Notes: generated by a model not told the origin, from the sequence alone. A DNA stretch of 64,000 bases from Polyangium sp. y55x31 (GCF_029946505.1 NZ_JARZHG010000028.1:85158-149157), one strand, 5' to 3'; positions 18,845 to 27,695 are shown, numbered from the stretch's first letter. Made by a program: numbers and translations.

Positions 18845-20067
18845 GCGCTCCTCACTTTCGCGCCCTCGCCGGCGCCGCCCTGCTTTTCGCCCTGCCTGCG
18901 TGCGGAGAAGCCCCCGTCGAGTATCGCTACGATGCGTACACGGGCGAAGCCTTCCCCGATCGCCGCGAGCCCGTCGCCGTCCCTCCGGGCGGACTCGGAA
19001 TCGTCACGGACAGCCTCTCGGATACGCTCTCGCTCGTCGACCTCGGCACCGGCGCGAGAATCGGGCACGTCCCGGTCGGCCGTGATCCCGTCGGCCTCGA
19101 CGGCCCCCACCACATCGCCGTCGATCGAACCGGCGGATTCGTCTACATCGGCCTCTCGTACCCCGTCGTCGCGACCGGCGGCCCGCACGCCTCGCACGGC
19201 AGCAGCGTCCAGCCGGGTTACGTGCAAAAGCTCGCGCTCGACGATTTCCGCATCCTCGGCCAGGTCCGCGTCGACGCGAATCCCGGCGAAATCGTGGCCT
19301 CGGACGACGGCCGCCGTGTCGTCGTCTCCCATTACGATCTCCAGCGCGCCATCAAGAACGCGGGCAACCTCGACAAGGCGCGCGCCACGATCGCCCTCGT
19401 CGACCCCGAGGGCGTCCTTCTCACCGGCTCGGCCGATCCGCCGCGGATCACCACCTGCGTCGCGCCGCACGGCATGGCCCTCTCGCGCCCCGACGGCGCC
19501 CGCGCCTACGTCGCCTGTTATGGCGAAGACTCCGTCGCCGTGGTCGACCTCGACAAACGCGAGGTGCTCGATCGCATCCCCGTCGACGCCGCCGGCGGCT
19601 CGATCGGCGATCCGCAATATGGCCCCTATTCAGCCATCCTCTCCCCCGACGGAAAAACCCTGGCGCTCGGCAACACGGTCTCGAAGGACGTCCGTTTCTT
19701 CGACATCGAGGCGAATGCGATGGATCCGGACCGCCAGATCGACACGCTCGGCGCGCCCTTCTTCCCGGCCTTCTCCGCGGACGGCAAGCGCCTCTGGATC
19801 CCCATGCAATCCCCCGACGCGCTCGTCCTCTGGGACCTCGAAAACAACCAGGAGATCACCCGCCGCGATTTCATGGGCGACGAATGCAAATGGCCGCACG
19901 TCGTCGATCGTCTCGACGACACGCGCATGATCCTCATCTGCGAGGGTGATCACGTGGCGACAGGCAAAATCCTCGTGCTCGACGCGGAGACACTCGCGAC
20001 GAAGAGCGAGGCGATCGCCGGCGTGTATCCCGACGGCATCGCGCAGATCCCGGGCGCGGGGCCCTGA
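18841..20067 (+). CDS. Beta-propeller (YVTN-type) lipoprotein
   Basis: 408 residues. The ATG at 18841 overlaps the upstream stop (ATGA). Lipobox LPAC near residue 21. The mature protein is built of repeated propeller blades of the YVTN/surface-layer kind: NTLSLVDLGTG-like strands, GGFVYIGLSYP, YVACYGEDSVAVVDLDKRE, SPDGKTLALGNTVSKDV and SADGKRLWIPMQS. Such proteins are usually exported binding or scaffold proteins, some with redox or hydrolase partners. A very long in-frame extension back to 16135 is antisense or off-frame noise and is excluded. No enzyme motif is visible. Confidence 0.88.
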   Translation: MSAPHFRALAGAALLFALPACGEAPVEYRYDAYTGEAFPDRREPVAVPPGGLGIVTDSLSDTLSLVDLGTGARIGHVPVGRDPVGLDGPHHIAVDRTGGFVYIGLSYPVVATGGPHASHGSSVQPGYVQKLALDDFRILGQVRVDANPGEIVASDDGRRVVVSHYDLQRAIKNAGNLDKARATIALVDPEGVLLTGSADPPRITTCVAPHGMALSRPDGARAYVACYGEDSVAVVDLDKREVLDRIPVDAAGGSIGDPQYGPYSAILSPDGKTLALGNTVSKDVRFFDIEANAMDPDRQIDTLGAPFFPAFSADGKRLWIPMQSPDALVLWDLENNQEITRRDFMGDECKWPHVVDRLDDTRMILICEGDHVATGKILVLDAETLATKSEAIAGVYPDGIAQIPGAGP

Positions 20068-20153
20068 GCCGACGCTGCCACCGGAGGTGCTGCCGGACGC
20101 CCGCATGGATCGGCAATTGACACCCTGCCCATGGCCGTGATACCGGCCACCAC

Positions 20154-20717
20154 ATGCCCCAAATGACGGAATTTCTCGAGCGCAGGCTCGCACGACGCTT
20201 TCGCGCTCACGACCATGATCTCAATGGTTTTTTGCAGCGCTCTGACTTCGAGATATCGGCCGTGCGTATGGCCGAGGAGTTCGGCCACGGGCCCGAGTCT
20301 GCCGCCCGGCAACGGCTCGTCGAGATCAGCTTGGGCTTGTGGGAGCACCTGCGGAAGGTCGCCGACTTCGACGCGGACGACCGCATCAGCTTGGCCGAGT
20401 ACAAGGCCGCGTTCGCGGCGGGCATGCTCGAGACGCCCGAATCGTTTGATCAGAGCTATGTCCCCTACATCAACGCGGTGATGGATGTCGTCGATCTGGA
20501 TCGCGACGGGAAGCTCACCGTTTCCGACGAGGTTCGCTGGATGGGATCGTTGATGCGCGTGCCCGAAGACATCGTTCGAGCTGCGTTCCACCGCATCGAC
20601 AAGGATAACGACGGCTTCATCACCGTCAGCGATCTGGTCGAGACCATTCGTGGTTATTACTTCGACGAATCGCCCGACTCCCCCGGCCACTGGCTCCTCG
20701 GCCCGCTCGAAGTCTGA
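20154..20717 (+). CDS. EF-hand calcium-binding protein (calerythrin-like)
   Basis: 187 residues with four EF-hand loops: DHDLNGFLQRSD (residues 20-31), DFDADDRISLAE, DLDRDGKLTVSD and DKDNDGFITVSD. Three of the loops end in Asp instead of the usual Glu at position 12, which may change Ca/Mg preference. Length and four-hand layout resemble calerythrin and sarcoplasmic calcium-binding proteins known from some actinobacteria and myxobacteria. No signal peptide, so a cytoplasmic buffer or sensor. The start could be ATG 20154 or 20163. The last 61 bp overlap the antisense methyltransferase gene. Confidence 0.92.
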   Translation: MPQMTEFLERRLARRFRAHDHDLNGFLQRSDFEISAVRMAEEFGHGPESAARQRLVEISLGLWEHLRKVADFDADDRISLAEYKAAFAAGMLETPESFDQSYVPYINAVMDVVDLDRDGKLTVSDEVRWMGSLMRVPEDIVRAAFHRIDKDNDGFITVSDLVETIRGYYFDESPDSPGHWLLGPLEV

Positions 20718-21532
20718 CCTCCCGGTTTGCGGCCCCAAACCTGAAAGAACAGGTGCGAAACGACCAGTGTATCGGGGTCGTCGCAATGGCGCTTCAGGTC
20801 TTGCGTGAGCGCGTTCAGCTCCTCGTCACTGGCGAAGCCATCCCTGACGAGCTCGTCGCGGACATTCTGGACGAAGTCGAGGAAGATGCTCCGGCGGTTA
20901 TGGCCGTGCGGGTAGACGTGGATCACTGGATTTACTTGAATGCCCACGATCCCGGCGTCACGCAGCATCCGGTGGACTCTCCGCCCGACGAACAGGTCGA
21001 CGCCCTTTGCGCGCGTATATGCCTGAAAAATCTCGCGCAGACGATCCCAGGCAGGAGAAGGTGGGTCGCACATGTGCGGTAGATAGTCCGCCTCGTGGCT
21101 CGCAATGACGCCTCCCGGACGCAGCAAGGAGACCATCTCTTCGACGACTCGTTCTGGCTGAGGAACGTTCACGAGCAGCAACCGACAGAACACCACGTCG
21201 AACGATTCTTTGGGGAGGTTCGTGGCCCTCGCGTCCCCTTGCACGACCTCGACGTTGGTTCTCCGTTGCTCCGCCATGTGCTTGCGCGCCGAAGCGACGA
21301 AGGCCTCGTTCTTATCCAGCCCGACCACGGTCCCAGACGGCCCCACGCGCTCGGAGAGCAGCTCGAGCACCCCCTGCGGCCCGCAGCCGAGCTCGATGGC
21401 CCTTGTGCCCGGGCGAATCTCGAATTGATCGAGCAACCACCGGGCCTCACCCGCGAGCTCCTGGATCTGCTTGCGGAGACGCTCTTCCTCCCGCGCGCTG
21501 CTCCCGAGCAGATAGAGGTCGGATTCCGACAT
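20657..21532 (-). CDS. SAM-dependent methyltransferase
   Basis: About 291 residues, class I methyltransferase. An N-terminal helical segment is followed by motif I AIELGCGPQGVLELL, motif II VVGLDKNEAFV, then QGDARATNL and FDVVFCRLLLVNVPQPE. It looks like a small-molecule methyltransferase; the substrate is unknown. Start choice: AGGAG directly abuts ATG 21544 but lies 12 nt before ATG 21532, so the latter is preferred weakly. The C-terminal tail (GGQTSSGPRSQWPGESGDSSK region) is encoded opposite the end of the EF-hand gene and may be an extension. It is probably co-transcribed with the cytochrome gene 35 bp upstream. Confidence 0.88.
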   Translation of the reverse strand: MSESDLYLLGSSAREEERLRKQIQELAGEARWLLDQFEIRPGTRAIELGCGPQGVLELLSERVGPSGTVVGLDKNEAFVASARKHMAEQRRTNVEVVQGDARATNLPKESFDVVFCRLLLVNVPQPERVVEEMVSLLRPGGVIASHEADYLPHMCDPPSPAWDRLREIFQAYTRAKGVDLFVGRRVHRMLRDAGIVGIQVNPVIHVYPHGHNRRSIFLDFVQNVRDELVRDGFASDEELNALTQDLKRHCDDPDTLVVSHLFFQVWGRKPGGQTSSGPRSQWPGESGDSSK

Positions 21533-21567
21533 CGTGAATGCCATCTCCTGAACGGGTGTCGGGTCTG

Positions 21568-22317
21568 TCAAGGAACCCCGAGAAACGCGAGCAGATCCCC
21601 CATCTGCTCGTCCGAAAGCACTTCCATCGAGAACGGCGGCATCTGCCCGCCATACCCTAGAAACCCGCCGTGCCGCGTCTTCTGCACGAAGACGAGCCTG
21701 CGTTGCTCCGGCGTGTACGTGCCGAGCGGGTGATCGGCGAGCGTCTGGTCGGGCAGGATCGGCGCCCGCGCCACGAGGCGGCCCTCGCCCGTCTTCACGG
21801 TGCCGTGACAGCTCTCGCAGGCGCGCCTGTAGACGGACGCGCCCGCGGTCGCGTCGCCCGCGGACGGCGCGGTGATCTGCACGGGCACCGTGAACGGCCA
21901 TTCCTGCTCGTCCTCCGGCCCGGCGGGCAAAGCGTCGAGGTACGCATAAAGCGCGCGGCCCCGCTCGTCCTCGGCCGACCAGGATTTGCTCGACAGCATG
22001 AAATAATAAAGGCAATGGTTCATCGAGCGGAGCAGCTCGCGCTCCATTCCGCCCCAGTACGAGGCCCGACGCGTCACCCCCGCGAGCGGCGCGCCGGGCA
22101 GGATGGGCCCGTCCGCGGCGGGCTTCGACGTCGGGTGGCACGTCGCGCAGGAGAACGCATTCGCCTGGGTCTCGGTGATCGTCGGGTCCGAAAAAAGCGC
22201 CTTGCCGTGGTCCTCCGCCGAGCCCTCCACGATCTCGGGCTCCGGCTCGCACGCGCAAAGGAGCCCCGAAAGGAGCGAGGCTCCGGCCAGAAATGACATC
22301 CATCGCATAGAGCCCAT
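21568..22317 (-). CDS. Di-haem cytochrome c lipoprotein
   Basis: 249 residues. Signal sequence with a lipobox-like LLCAC near residue 22-23, then two CxxCH haem-attachment motifs: CATCH in the N-terminal half and CESCH in the C-terminal domain. Each is followed by Met-containing segments (for example GQMPPFSMEVLSDEQ) that could give the sixth haem ligand. The C-terminal domain ends with the helix typical of class I cytochromes (EQMGDLLAFLGV). It probably passes electrons in the periplasm. Start is ATG 22317 or 22308. It is divergent from the steroid-reductase-like gene, 65 bp away. Confidence 0.88.
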   Translation of the reverse strand: MGSMRWMSFLAGASLLSGLLCACEPEPEIVEGSAEDHGKALFSDPTITETQANAFSCATCHPTSKPAADGPILPGAPLAGVTRRASYWGGMERELLRSMNHCLYYFMLSSKSWSAEDERGRALYAYLDALPAGPEDEQEWPFTVPVQITAPSAGDATAGASVYRRACESCHGTVKTGEGRLVARAPILPDQTLADHPLGTYTPEQRRLVFVQKTRHGGFLGYGGQMPPFSMEVLSDEQMGDLLAFLGVP

Positions 22318-22382
22318 CGTAGCAGCCGCCCCTCGAGCTGGCTTGTGCACGGCGCGCAGGCTGTAGTATCACCCCGGAAACC

Positions 22383-23177
22383 GTGCTCACGTACACTGGC
22401 GACGCCACCTACGACCTCGCCCTCTCGATCGCGCTCGGCTTTGCTCTGTTCGTCGCGATCGCCGCGTGGTTCGTCCCCTCGCCGTATGGCCGCTTCGCGA
22501 GCCCGCGCTTCGGCGTCGCGCTCGATCCGCGCCTCGGCTGGTTCCTCATGGAGCTGCCCGCGACGCTCTCGTTCCTGTACTTTTACATTCGTGGCCCGCA
22601 CCGCGGCGAGCTCGTCCCGCTCGTCTTCCTCGGGATGTGGCTCCTCCATTACGGCAACCGCGGCTTTTATTTCCCGCTCTCGATGCGCGTCCCGAAGGGC
22701 CAGCGCTCGAGCTTCGGGCTCCTCGTCGTGGGCACGGGCGTCCTCGTCACCACGATGCACGGCTATCTCCACGCCGATTTCATCACGCGCCTCGGACCCC
22801 ACTACGGCCCCGAATGGCTCACGGACCCGCGTTTCCTCGTGGGTTTCGTGATCTATTACATTTCGCTCGGCCTCACCCTGCACTCGGACTCGATCCTCAG
22901 GAACCTGCGCACCCGCGAGGAAATCGACAGCGGCGAGCGGATCTACCGCATCCCCCGCGGCGGTCTCTTCAAGTGGGTGACGAATCCGAGTTACCTGACC
23001 GAGCTCACGGGCTGGGCCGGGTTTGCCCTCTGCACGTGGTCGCTCGCCGGCGTGTTCATCTTCGCCATCAGCGCGGCGAACCTCGTGCCACGCGCGTTCG
23101 CCACGCACACCTGGTACCGCCAGAAATTCCCCGAGTATCCGGCCGAGCGCCGCGCCCTGATCCCGTTCATCCTGTAG
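22383..23177 (+). CDS. Steroid 5-alpha-reductase family membrane enzyme
   Basis: 264 residues from a GTG start, matching the SRD5A1/2 family in length. Six or seven hydrophobic helices are visible. The C-terminal domain has the family features: GLFKWVTNPSYLTELTGW, ANLVPRAFATHTWYRQKF and EYPAERRALIPFIL at the extreme end. Animal members use NADPH to reduce the delta-4 bond of 3-oxo steroids; other members act on polyprenols or enoyl lipids. Some myxobacteria make sterols, so a steroid substrate is plausible but not shown. It overlaps the convergent LodB-like gene by 11 bp. Confidence 0.88.
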   Translation: MLTYTGDATYDLALSIALGFALFVAIAAWFVPSPYGRFASPRFGVALDPRLGWFLMELPATLSFLYFYIRGPHRGELVPLVFLGMWLLHYGNRGFYFPLSMRVPKGQRSSFGLLVVGTGVLVTTMHGYLHADFITRLGPHYGPEWLTDPRFLVGFVIYYISLGLTLHSDSILRNLRTREEIDSGERIYRIPRGGLFKWVTNPSYLTELTGWAGFALCTWSLAGVFIFAISAANLVPRAFATHTWYRQKFPEYPAERRALIPFIL

Positions 23178-24531
23178 GAACGACGATCCCGCGCTCCACG
23201 AGCGCCTGCAATCCGACGAGCAAGCGTCGATCGCCGAGCGGCGCGATCACCTTCAGCGCCGAGAGCGCCTCGTGCGCGGGCCGCGGGCTCCGGAGGAATT
23301 CGAGCACCCGCTCGATGGCCAGGATCGGCAAAACCCCTTCGATCGGCGCGATCAACCGCCGATCCGGCTTGCTCCCGTCCCAGCAGAGCGGCTCCGTCGG
23401 ATCCAGCCCGATCGGCTCGTTTTGCCAGTCCAAACCATGGCGCCGCATCCAGAAGAGCGAATCGGGCCATCGCTGCTCCGCGCGATAATACTGCAAACGT
23501 CGATCGAGGTGGCCCGCGAGCCACGAAGGCGCATCCGCCGCCCCCGCCGGCGCCACGTCTTCCGCGCCCTCTGCGAGCGCGCGGTCGATGTCCGCGGCCG
23601 CTGCGAGCGCCGATCGCAGCCCCCGCGTGACCCCATCCCCGGCGAGCGGATCGCCGGCGACCGACGCATCACCGACCGCGCGAAAACCCGGGCCTCGATC
23701 CGGCAGCATCATTCCAGGACAGGCCAGCACGATCCGCGGCGCGTCCTCGAACGTCCCTCCATCGGCGAGGGCCCGCGCGTGCCTCGTCCGCGCGAGCGCC
23801 TCCTGCAATCGTGTCGCGAGCACGGCCGGGCTCCGTCCGGATGCCATGATCTCGTCGTCGCCGTCCGTGAGCAGCACGAAGAGCAGGTTTCCCTCGGGCT
23901 GCGGCGCGACGTACCACCAGCCCTCCTCCACCGATTCGAGGAAGAGCCCGGGCTCGACCTCTCGCCCCGCGGGGAGCGAAAGCCGCCACAGAATGCCCAC
24001 GGTCCGATCACACGGGATCCATTGCCGCGTGATGGGGCCCAGCGAGCCCACGGGCGCATAACGGCCGGCCGCGATCACGAGGAATCGACACGAGATCGGG
24101 TCGCCCCCTCGCACGAGCAATTGCCACGGGCCCGGGCCCCCCTGCACCTGCGTGACGCCCACGTCCTCGAGAATCGTCACGCCCGCCCGTTTTGCGGCGG
24201 CCACGAGCATTGCGTCGAACCGCGCGCGATCCACGTGAAACCCTTCGCCGAGCGGGTTCACGATGGACGAGCGCTCGACGATCTCGTCCGAGCCCCAGGC
24301 CGAACGCACGCCGCGATACGCCACGGACGCCACGGCCCGAAAATCGTCCCAGACCCCGAGCGTGCCGAGGGGCGCCGCGATCTCGGGCCCGAACGTCTCG
24401 CCGACGCGCGGACGCGTGAGCGGGAATCGTTCGAGGACGACCACGCGATGTCCGCGCGCGGCGAGCGCAATGGCGGCGGCGAGCCCGGAAGGCCCGCCGC
24501 CGAGCACGACCACATCGTAGGTTTGCGTCAC
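23167..24531 (-). CDS. LodB-like FAD-dependent modifying protein
   Basis: 454 residues. N-terminal Rossmann motif VVVLGGGPSGLAAAIALA for FAD, the second FAD motif FRAVGDASVAGDPLAGDGV, and RPRVGETFGPE as in tryptophan-halogenase-like flavoproteins. The start GTG 24531 overlaps the stop of the LodA-like gene (GTGA). In Marinomonas and Pseudoalteromonas such LodB/GoxB flavoproteins are needed to build the cysteine tryptophylquinone (CTQ) cofactor in their LodA/GoxA partner. This pairing, order and overlap strongly suggest that role here. No signal peptide, consistent with action in the cytoplasm before export of the partner. Confidence 0.87.
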   Translation of the reverse strand: MTQTYDVVVLGGGPSGLAAAIALAARGHRVVVLERFPLTRPRVGETFGPEIAAPLGTLGVWDDFRAVASVAYRGVRSAWGSDEIVERSSIVNPLGEGFHVDRARFDAMLVAAAKRAGVTILEDVGVTQVQGGPGPWQLLVRGGDPISCRFLVIAAGRYAPVGSLGPITRQWIPCDRTVGILWRLSLPAGREVEPGLFLESVEEGWWYVAPQPEGNLLFVLLTDGDDEIMASGRSPAVLATRLQEALARTRHARALADGGTFEDAPRIVLACPGMMLPDRGPGFRAVGDASVAGDPLAGDGVTRGLRSALAAAADIDRALAEGAEDVAPAGAADAPSWLAGHLDRRLQYYRAEQRWPDSLFWMRRHGLDWQNEPIGLDPTEPLCWDGSKPDRRLIAPIEGVLPILAIERVLEFLRSPRPAHEALSALKVIAPLGDRRLLVGLQALVERGIVVPTG

Positions 24532-26549
24532 GGGATTTGCTGCGACCGTTCGGTCTCGATTTGCGCGCCGCCCTGCTCCACGACGAACCCGAATTTGTAC
24601 CAGTGCTCTGCCATGTCGGCCTTCGTCGATTCGCGATTGCCGCCGGCGAACCGGTCCGTCGGCCGGGCCCAGGGCACCTTCTTCGTCGCGCTCGCCGTGG
24701 GGTACACGTCATCGGGCCGCGTCGCGGGCCACCAGGCATATTGACCCTCGTTCGCGCACTCGTTGAAATCGGCTTGCCAGGGCAGCGCCATCTGCCGCGT
24801 GAAATGCCCGGGGCCGATCTTCTGGTTTTCCCCGACGTACTGGCTCATCGCGTTCAGGTCGAGCCGGAACGGCTCGATGTAGAGCGCGGCATTGCGGATC
24901 TGCCAGCTCACCTCCATCCCCGGGAAAAACGCGCCGCCGCTCACCGCCTCCAGGCTCGCCCGATCGAGCCCGTGCGGCGTGATCACCACCGCCTGCGACG
25001 CCGGCGGCCCCGAGGCGAACTTCCCCTGGCACCAGTTGCGGAGCAGCCCGTATTGCGTCCGCGTCACGGCCAGGCGATAAACCGCCTCGGCGGATTGCGG
25101 GTTGTACGGGTCGTCGCCGAGCATCCGCGGCATCGAGCCCGTGCCCGAGGGCGCCTGCGCGCCGAGCGCCGGCCGCATGCTCTGGAAAAACGTGCTGCGC
25201 GTCTTCGCGAACTTCGGGCTCGGATCCGAGAGCGTCGGCGACACGAGCGAGTCGTGCTTGCTGTTGTTCACGAGCGCCGTCACCCAGCGATACTCGAACC
25301 CGCGCTCGAAGATCGGCCGGATCTCCTTGTCGTAATCGGGCCGGTAGGACGGGAACTCCACGGGGCCGAGCGGATCGAACTGCGACGCGAGGATCGTGAG
25401 CCGCGCGAGCTCGCCGCCATTCGTGTAGAGGGCGTTGTCCTCCGGAATGGGGAGCTGCCGCACGGCGAGGTCGTAGAGCACGTCGTACAGCGTGACCGCG
25501 CTGAACACGCCCGGCGCGAAATCGGGCGGGCCCACGATCACCCACGCGCCTCCGGCCTCGTCCACGGGCACGTCGATCGTCCCGCCATTGCCGTCGTCGA
25601 TCGTCACCACGGCCGTGACCGGGCCGTCCGACACGTCGTCGAACCAGTTGTCGTTGTTCGCATAGGAGACGAGCTCGGGCTTCGCCGGCGTGCTGTAATT
25701 CGCCCGGCCCTGCCCGCCGATCACGATGAGCCGCCCCTCGGCGTCCGTGCGGAGCTGACCGAGGTAATCGATCACGGGCTGACCGTTCGCGCCGATCGGA
25801 TAAGCCTCGGCCGCGGGATTGCTGCTCGACCCGACCCGGAACTCCGACGGGCCCTGCGACGAGCCGCCGATCGTGCGGGGGCCGAAGTCGATCTCCAGCG
25901 AGCGCCGGTTTTGCACCGCCGCATTACGCAAGGCCCCCGGTGGCGTGGACTCGCCCGCCGGCCCCTGGAACCTATGGAACGACGCCTTCTTGTTGGCGAG
26001 GTGCGTGGTCCACTTGATCCCGACCACGCCGGGCGTGTCCAGGTTCACCTCCCGCACGGGCGTCAGGCGACCATTGATCGACTGGTATTCGTAGATGCGG
26101 AACCGCGCGGCCTGGGGCTTGATCTTCCCGTTCACCTTGTAGGGGGGCGCGCTCGTACCGGGCGGCGAGCCGAGCGGCGGCAGGCCTGGCACCTCGGGGC
26201 CAATGAAGAAGGTGTCGGGGTCGGCATTCCCGACGCGGGCGATTCCGATCGCCGGGTGGATCCGGTAAACCGGGGTACCACCGCCGCCGGCGGCGAGCGC
26301 GCGGCGCCCGAACACCGCGGCGATCATGCCCATGCTGCCGGCGAGGAAGCCTCGCCGTGTCGGGTTCGCGGCCGCGTCGATCTGGTAAAGCTCGTCTTGC
26401 GAGCCGTTCACCCCCAGCGTCCCCGCTTCGAGGGTCCCCCCGACGACAAACCCTTCGGGGATCCCTCGCACGCCCCTTTCGGTCGTGGGAGCCTCGCTCG
26501 TTGGAGGTAGATCGGTGGAGCGAACGGAGTCGACGCTGGGTTCGGCCAT
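24528..26549 (-). CDS. LodA/GoxA-like quinoprotein amine or amino-acid oxidase
   Basis: 673 residues. The family opening YRIHPAIGIARVGNADPDTF (residues about 94-113), IKPQAARFRIYEY and the C-terminal PGMEVSWQIRN, MALPWQADFNEC and WWPATRPDDV all match LodA-like proteins, which oxidise lysine or glycine with a CTQ cofactor and release H2O2. Trp591 in PWQADF is the likely CTQ tryptophan. The only Cys residues are 507 (NWCQGKF) and 598; the position just before GGAFFPG, where I recall the cross-linked Cys in relatives, is Val-Ser. An approximately 60-residue leader precedes a Tat-like segment (TRRGFLAGSMGMIAAVFG). The substrate is unknown. Confidence 0.87.
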   Translation of the reverse strand: MAEPSVDSVRSTDLPPTSEAPTTERGVRGIPEGFVVGGTLEAGTLGVNGSQDELYQIDAAANPTRRGFLAGSMGMIAAVFGRRALAAGGGGTPVYRIHPAIGIARVGNADPDTFFIGPEVPGLPPLGSPPGTSAPPYKVNGKIKPQAARFRIYEYQSINGRLTPVREVNLDTPGVVGIKWTTHLANKKASFHRFQGPAGESTPPGALRNAAVQNRRSLEIDFGPRTIGGSSQGPSEFRVGSSSNPAAEAYPIGANGQPVIDYLGQLRTDAEGRLIVIGGQGRANYSTPAKPELVSYANNDNWFDDVSDGPVTAVVTIDDGNGGTIDVPVDEAGGAWVIVGPPDFAPGVFSAVTLYDVLYDLAVRQLPIPEDNALYTNGGELARLTILASQFDPLGPVEFPSYRPDYDKEIRPIFERGFEYRWVTALVNNSKHDSLVSPTLSDPSPKFAKTRSTFFQSMRPALGAQAPSGTGSMPRMLGDDPYNPQSAEAVYRLAVTRTQYGLLRNWCQGKFASGPPASQAVVITPHGLDRASLEAVSGGAFFPGMEVSWQIRNAALYIEPFRLDLNAMSQYVGENQKIGPGHFTRQMALPWQADFNECANEGQYAWWPATRPDDVYPTASATKKVPWARPTDRFAGGNRESTKADMAEHWYKFGFVVEQGGAQIETERSQQIP

Positions 26550-26675
26550 TCCAATAGGCTACCGGCCTCCTCTCTTACCCGTCAATCCGGGATCGAGAGC
26601 GGTGGCCGCGCCAATCTCGTGACACCATTGCGTGTGCCTGGGAGGGCACCGCTCGGTGTGGAATTTTGCGACGCC

Positions 26676-27344
26676 TCAAAAATACGGCCGGAAGAGCACC
26701 ATGCCGTACGGCGCGGCGGTGTAGGCGCCGCTGCCGAAGGCCTGCGCCTGGGCGCCGGCTTCGAGGGCGAGGCCGAGGATGTCGGCGATCCGCACGCGAT
26801 AGCCGACGCGCCCCGCGCCGCCGAAACCGTAGATCGAGTCGACGCCCCAGAGGAACGCGAGCCCGGCCGTCGCGCCGAGGTAAAGGCCGTCCTTGCCAAA
26901 GGGCGAAAACTCGACGCGTGGCCCGAGCGTGCCGAAGACCGCCGTCGTGTTCTTCACCCAGCCGCCGAACGGAGGCGGCTCGCAGTTGTTGCACCCCGCT
27001 TGCGGCGCGAGCCCCGGATCGAACGACTGGAAGGGCCCGTTGCGCCCCATGTTTTTCTCGATCGTCGTCACCTCGAAGCCAATCGAGAGCCGCTCGGTCA
27101 CGTTGTAGCCCGCGTGCAGGCCGAGCGTCGCGGCCGCGTACTCCGTGGGGATCACCATCGGCACGCGCACGGTGTGGTAGGCGACGCCGCCCGAGATGCC
27201 CACGTGGAACAGGCGGGGCTTCTCGGGCACGATCGGCGCGTCCGCAGGCGCGTCCGCAGGCACGTCGGCGGCGCTCGCCGTGGAAGCGGTCACGAGGGTG
27301 GCGAGGAGCGCGAGCTTCGAGGCGACGATGAGGGAGATTCGCAT
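26676..27344 (-). CDS. Small outer-membrane beta-barrel protein
   Basis: 222 residues. Cleavable signal peptide (MRISLIVASKLALLATLV, AxA site near residue 26), a Pro/Ala/Asp linker, then alternating amphipathic strands (HVGISGGVAYHTV; LSIGFEVTTIEK; LYLGATAGLAFLWG; YGMVLFRPYF) with a terminal Phe, the classic outer-membrane insertion signal. Two Cys (CNNC) lie in a probable loop. It resembles 8-strand barrels; the function is unknown. The gene sits upstream of and divergent from the DPP IV gene, sharing a region with inverted repeats. Confidence 0.82.
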   Translation of the reverse strand: MRISLIVASKLALLATLVTASTASAADVPADAPADAPIVPEKPRLFHVGISGGVAYHTVRVPMVIPTEYAAATLGLHAGYNVTERLSIGFEVTTIEKNMGRNGPFQSFDPGLAPQAGCNNCEPPPFGGWVKNTTAVFGTLGPRVEFSPFGKDGLYLGATAGLAFLWGVDSIYGFGGAGRVGYRVRIADILGLALEAGAQAQAFGSGAYTAAPYGMVLFRPYF

Positions 27345-27695
27345 GCGGTTACCTGCCTGTGGACCTGCACGGGGTCGCTGGGGGACGCGCATCCTGGCCG
27401 TCCCATGGGACTTCGTCCGGACGATCGGCAATGACCGTGCCCGGCCTCGCTCCCCTGGTAAAGCCCCGGAAAGTCCCTGACGCCTTGCGCCATTTGCGCG
27501 AATTGTGAAGCGCCCGTTGCGCAATTCGCGCAACCCGACCCCCGGCCCGTTGCACAATCCGGTCAAACCGTAGCCGACATCACACAAGCTCACGTTCCGC
27601 CCTCTGCGTCGTCTTCCTCGGGCGTGGTCGCTCGCGTGGAGTTTCCCGCGGCGATGGTATACGTTGCGCGCCACGCTCACCCGGGAAGAACCACG
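27345..27695. other. 351-bp divergent intergenic region (barrel protein / DPP IV)
   Basis: No gene is supported. The central part carries the cluster of inverted repeats annotated at 27485-27560. The remainder is ordinary GC-rich sequence with no promoter that I can place firmly. Confidence 0.6.
27485..27560. promoter_or_regulatory. Cluster of TTGCGC inverted repeats, probable operator
   Basis: TTGCGCGAATT (27494-27504) and AATTCGCGCAA (27523-27533) form a perfect 11-bp inverted repeat with 18 nt between. The right part is also a shorter palindrome, TTGCGCAATTCGCGCAA (27517-27533). Related half-sites occur at 27485 (TTGCGCCATT) and 27550 (TTGCACAATCC). Repeated half-sites in a divergent promoter region suggest binding by a dimeric regulator (inference); no regulator gene is adjacent. 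Confidence 0.55.
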
